From an uncultured Lachnospira sp. (GTDB taxonomy: Bacteria > Bacillota > Clostridia > Lachnospirales > Lachnospiraceae), in contig CAKRIN010000043.1 in the NCBI GenBank assembly GCA_934343805.1, positions 1 through 10,607 on the forward strand: DNA of 10,607 nt, given 5' to 3'. Within the stretch, counting starts at the first letter, position 1. Each line of letters starts with the position of its first letter. Made by a program: the position numbers and the translations under genes. The notes beneath the pieces were generated by a model, which was not told where the DNA came from, ran no database searches, and worked only from the letters and a program-made list of their open reading frames with translations. Of this stretch, positions 9,797 to 10,607 are shown in pieces.

Positions 9797-10607
9797 GTTT
9801 TTTGTTCATTAAATTATTGAGACGAATATAGAAGTCTTCGTCCGATTCTCCATCTTGTTTGAAACTAAGATTATTCTCTTCGATAAAGTCAAGTATAATA
9901 TAAATACTCTTTTTACCAAGATTTCTAATCTTAGCTATGTCAGACTTGCCATGAAACTTTCGAAGCAAATCGCCTACGGTGTAAACGTTGTAGATTTTGA
10001 ACATATTCAGAATACGCACAGGAAAATCGCAATCGTTTACGTCCTTACCTAGTATTAAAGGAGGAAGGACTGCACCACTAATAGGAACATCGCCTTTAGC
10101 ACGTCTGTATTCATCATAGCTAGTCTGCACAGCCTTCAATTTCTTCTTTAGACCATCAATCACGATTCTTAAATCTTGATTTGTAGCAATATCGGCAATG
10201 GCAGCATTCTCGTTGTACGTCAGCTTATTGCACGTCTTATCTACAATCTGTTTTATTCTTCCTGCGGTCAAATCGTACTTAAATGACAACTCATCGTAGG
10301 TCATTCCGTTAATGATGTCCTTTAGCATCTTAGACTCACGATAGCTGAGTTTTGGAGTGACACCAAGGTGCGACATCGTATTGATAACGCCAAAAAGCAT
10401 ACCAACAGCGTTTGCAGCTAGTTTGCCGTTTGCGGTTGCTCTGTTTCTCAACTCGGTAAGTTCAACGTTTATTGCACGCTTGTGTGCTTCAACTTCTTTG
10501 AGCTTATCATCTATCATCTTTTCGTTGGCAGCAATCATCTTGTACTTCTGAGCGTATTTCTCAACGTCCTCGCTGTTTACATATAAGATACCATGCTCGC
10601 CTACACA
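9780..10607 (-). CDS. Protein with sigma-4-like HTH and RNA polymerase alpha-CTD-like domain (partial at 5' end)
   Basis: The frame stays open through 10607, so the gene probably begins outside the window; 275 residues are present. Counting from the internal Met at 10538: a charged coiled segment (1-40), then a sigma-region-4/LuxR-like helix-turn-helix (YRESKMLKDIINGMTYDE, about 66-106), a second helical segment, and residues 171-224 that match the alpha-CTD of RNA polymerase (FPVRILNMFKIYNVYTVGDLL then IRNLGKKSIYII, the helix-hairpin-helix that contacts UP elements and activators). It may redirect host RNA polymerase to phage promoters or act as a transcription regulator. The pairing of the two modules is odd and worth study. 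Confidence 0.7.
   Translation of the reverse strand, partial: CVGEHGILYVNSEDVEKYAQKYKMIAANEKMIDDKLKEVEAHKRAINVELTELRNRATANGKLAANAVGMLFGVINTMSHLGVTPKLSYRESKMLKDIINGMTYDELSFKYDLTAGRIKQIVDKTCNKLTYNENAAIADIATNQDLRIVIDGLKKKLKAVQTSYDEYRRAKGDVPISGAVLPPLILGKDVNDCDFPVRILNMFKIYNVYTVGDLLRKFHGKSDIAKIRNLGKKSIYIILDFIEENNLSFKQDGESDEDFYIRLNNLMNKKHEEND

Overview
The window looks like the lysogeny and early-gene part of a temperate phage or prophage of a Bacteroidales host (Bacteroides/Prevotella type). The reasons are Bacteroidota-style promoters (TTTG, 20 bp, TAnnTTTG), mostly weak Shine-Dalgarno sites, a Bacteroidales-type tyrosine integrase, XRE and excisionase-like regulators, a helicase-methyltransferase fusion, strings of tiny overlapping genes, and a phage-style tRNA cluster. 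Host and phage identity are inference; no search was possible.

Layout. On the minus strand, from right to left: positions 10607-9058 hold three overlapping genes: an open-ended protein with a sigma-4-like helix-turn-helix and an RNA polymerase alpha-CTD-like module, a two-helix membrane protein, and a small acidic protein. A bidirectional terminator region separates them from the plus-strand integrase (7791-8987). The integrase is preceded by a 250-bp non-coding stretch with five copies of TGCAAGCA, a candidate attP/arm-site region. Two coiled-coil XRE regulators (6477-6827 minus, 7106-7540 plus) flank a control region with two promoters that point at each other. Left of it lie an excisionase-like gene, then about 1.5 kb of non-coding minus-strand RNA (4655-6214), then an unknown gene, a PD-(D/E)XK nuclease, the helicase-methyltransferase, a second structured RNA stretch (1065-1481), and five small genes coupled by overlaps or short gaps (5-1037).

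The unusual part is the RNA. Three tRNAs look ordinary (Asn GTT, Met CAT, Gln TTG), although Asn has a damaged acceptor stem. At least four more cloverleaves have good acceptor and T-arms but anticodon arms enlarged by roughly 20 to 70 nt; two of these are clearly related to each other. Between them lies a structured RNA of about 350 nt that starts with a boxA-like rRNA leader element and carries sequence resembling the conserved 5' end of 23S/5.8S rRNA. Two further RNA elements (1335-1420 and 3745-3865) share a hairpin with an identical loop core and a covarying stem pair. Stable hairpins, several with GUGA loops, end 4 to 6 nt before the 5' ends of several tRNAs.

Working model (inference): leftward transcription from the regulator promoter near 6977-7008 runs through the excisionase-like gene and the RNA cluster, perhaps assisted by boxA antitermination past the terminator at 4655-4697, into the nuclease, helicase-methyltransferase and small-gene block. 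The rRNA-like and tRNA-like RNAs may engage or mimic the host translation or RNA-processing machinery.
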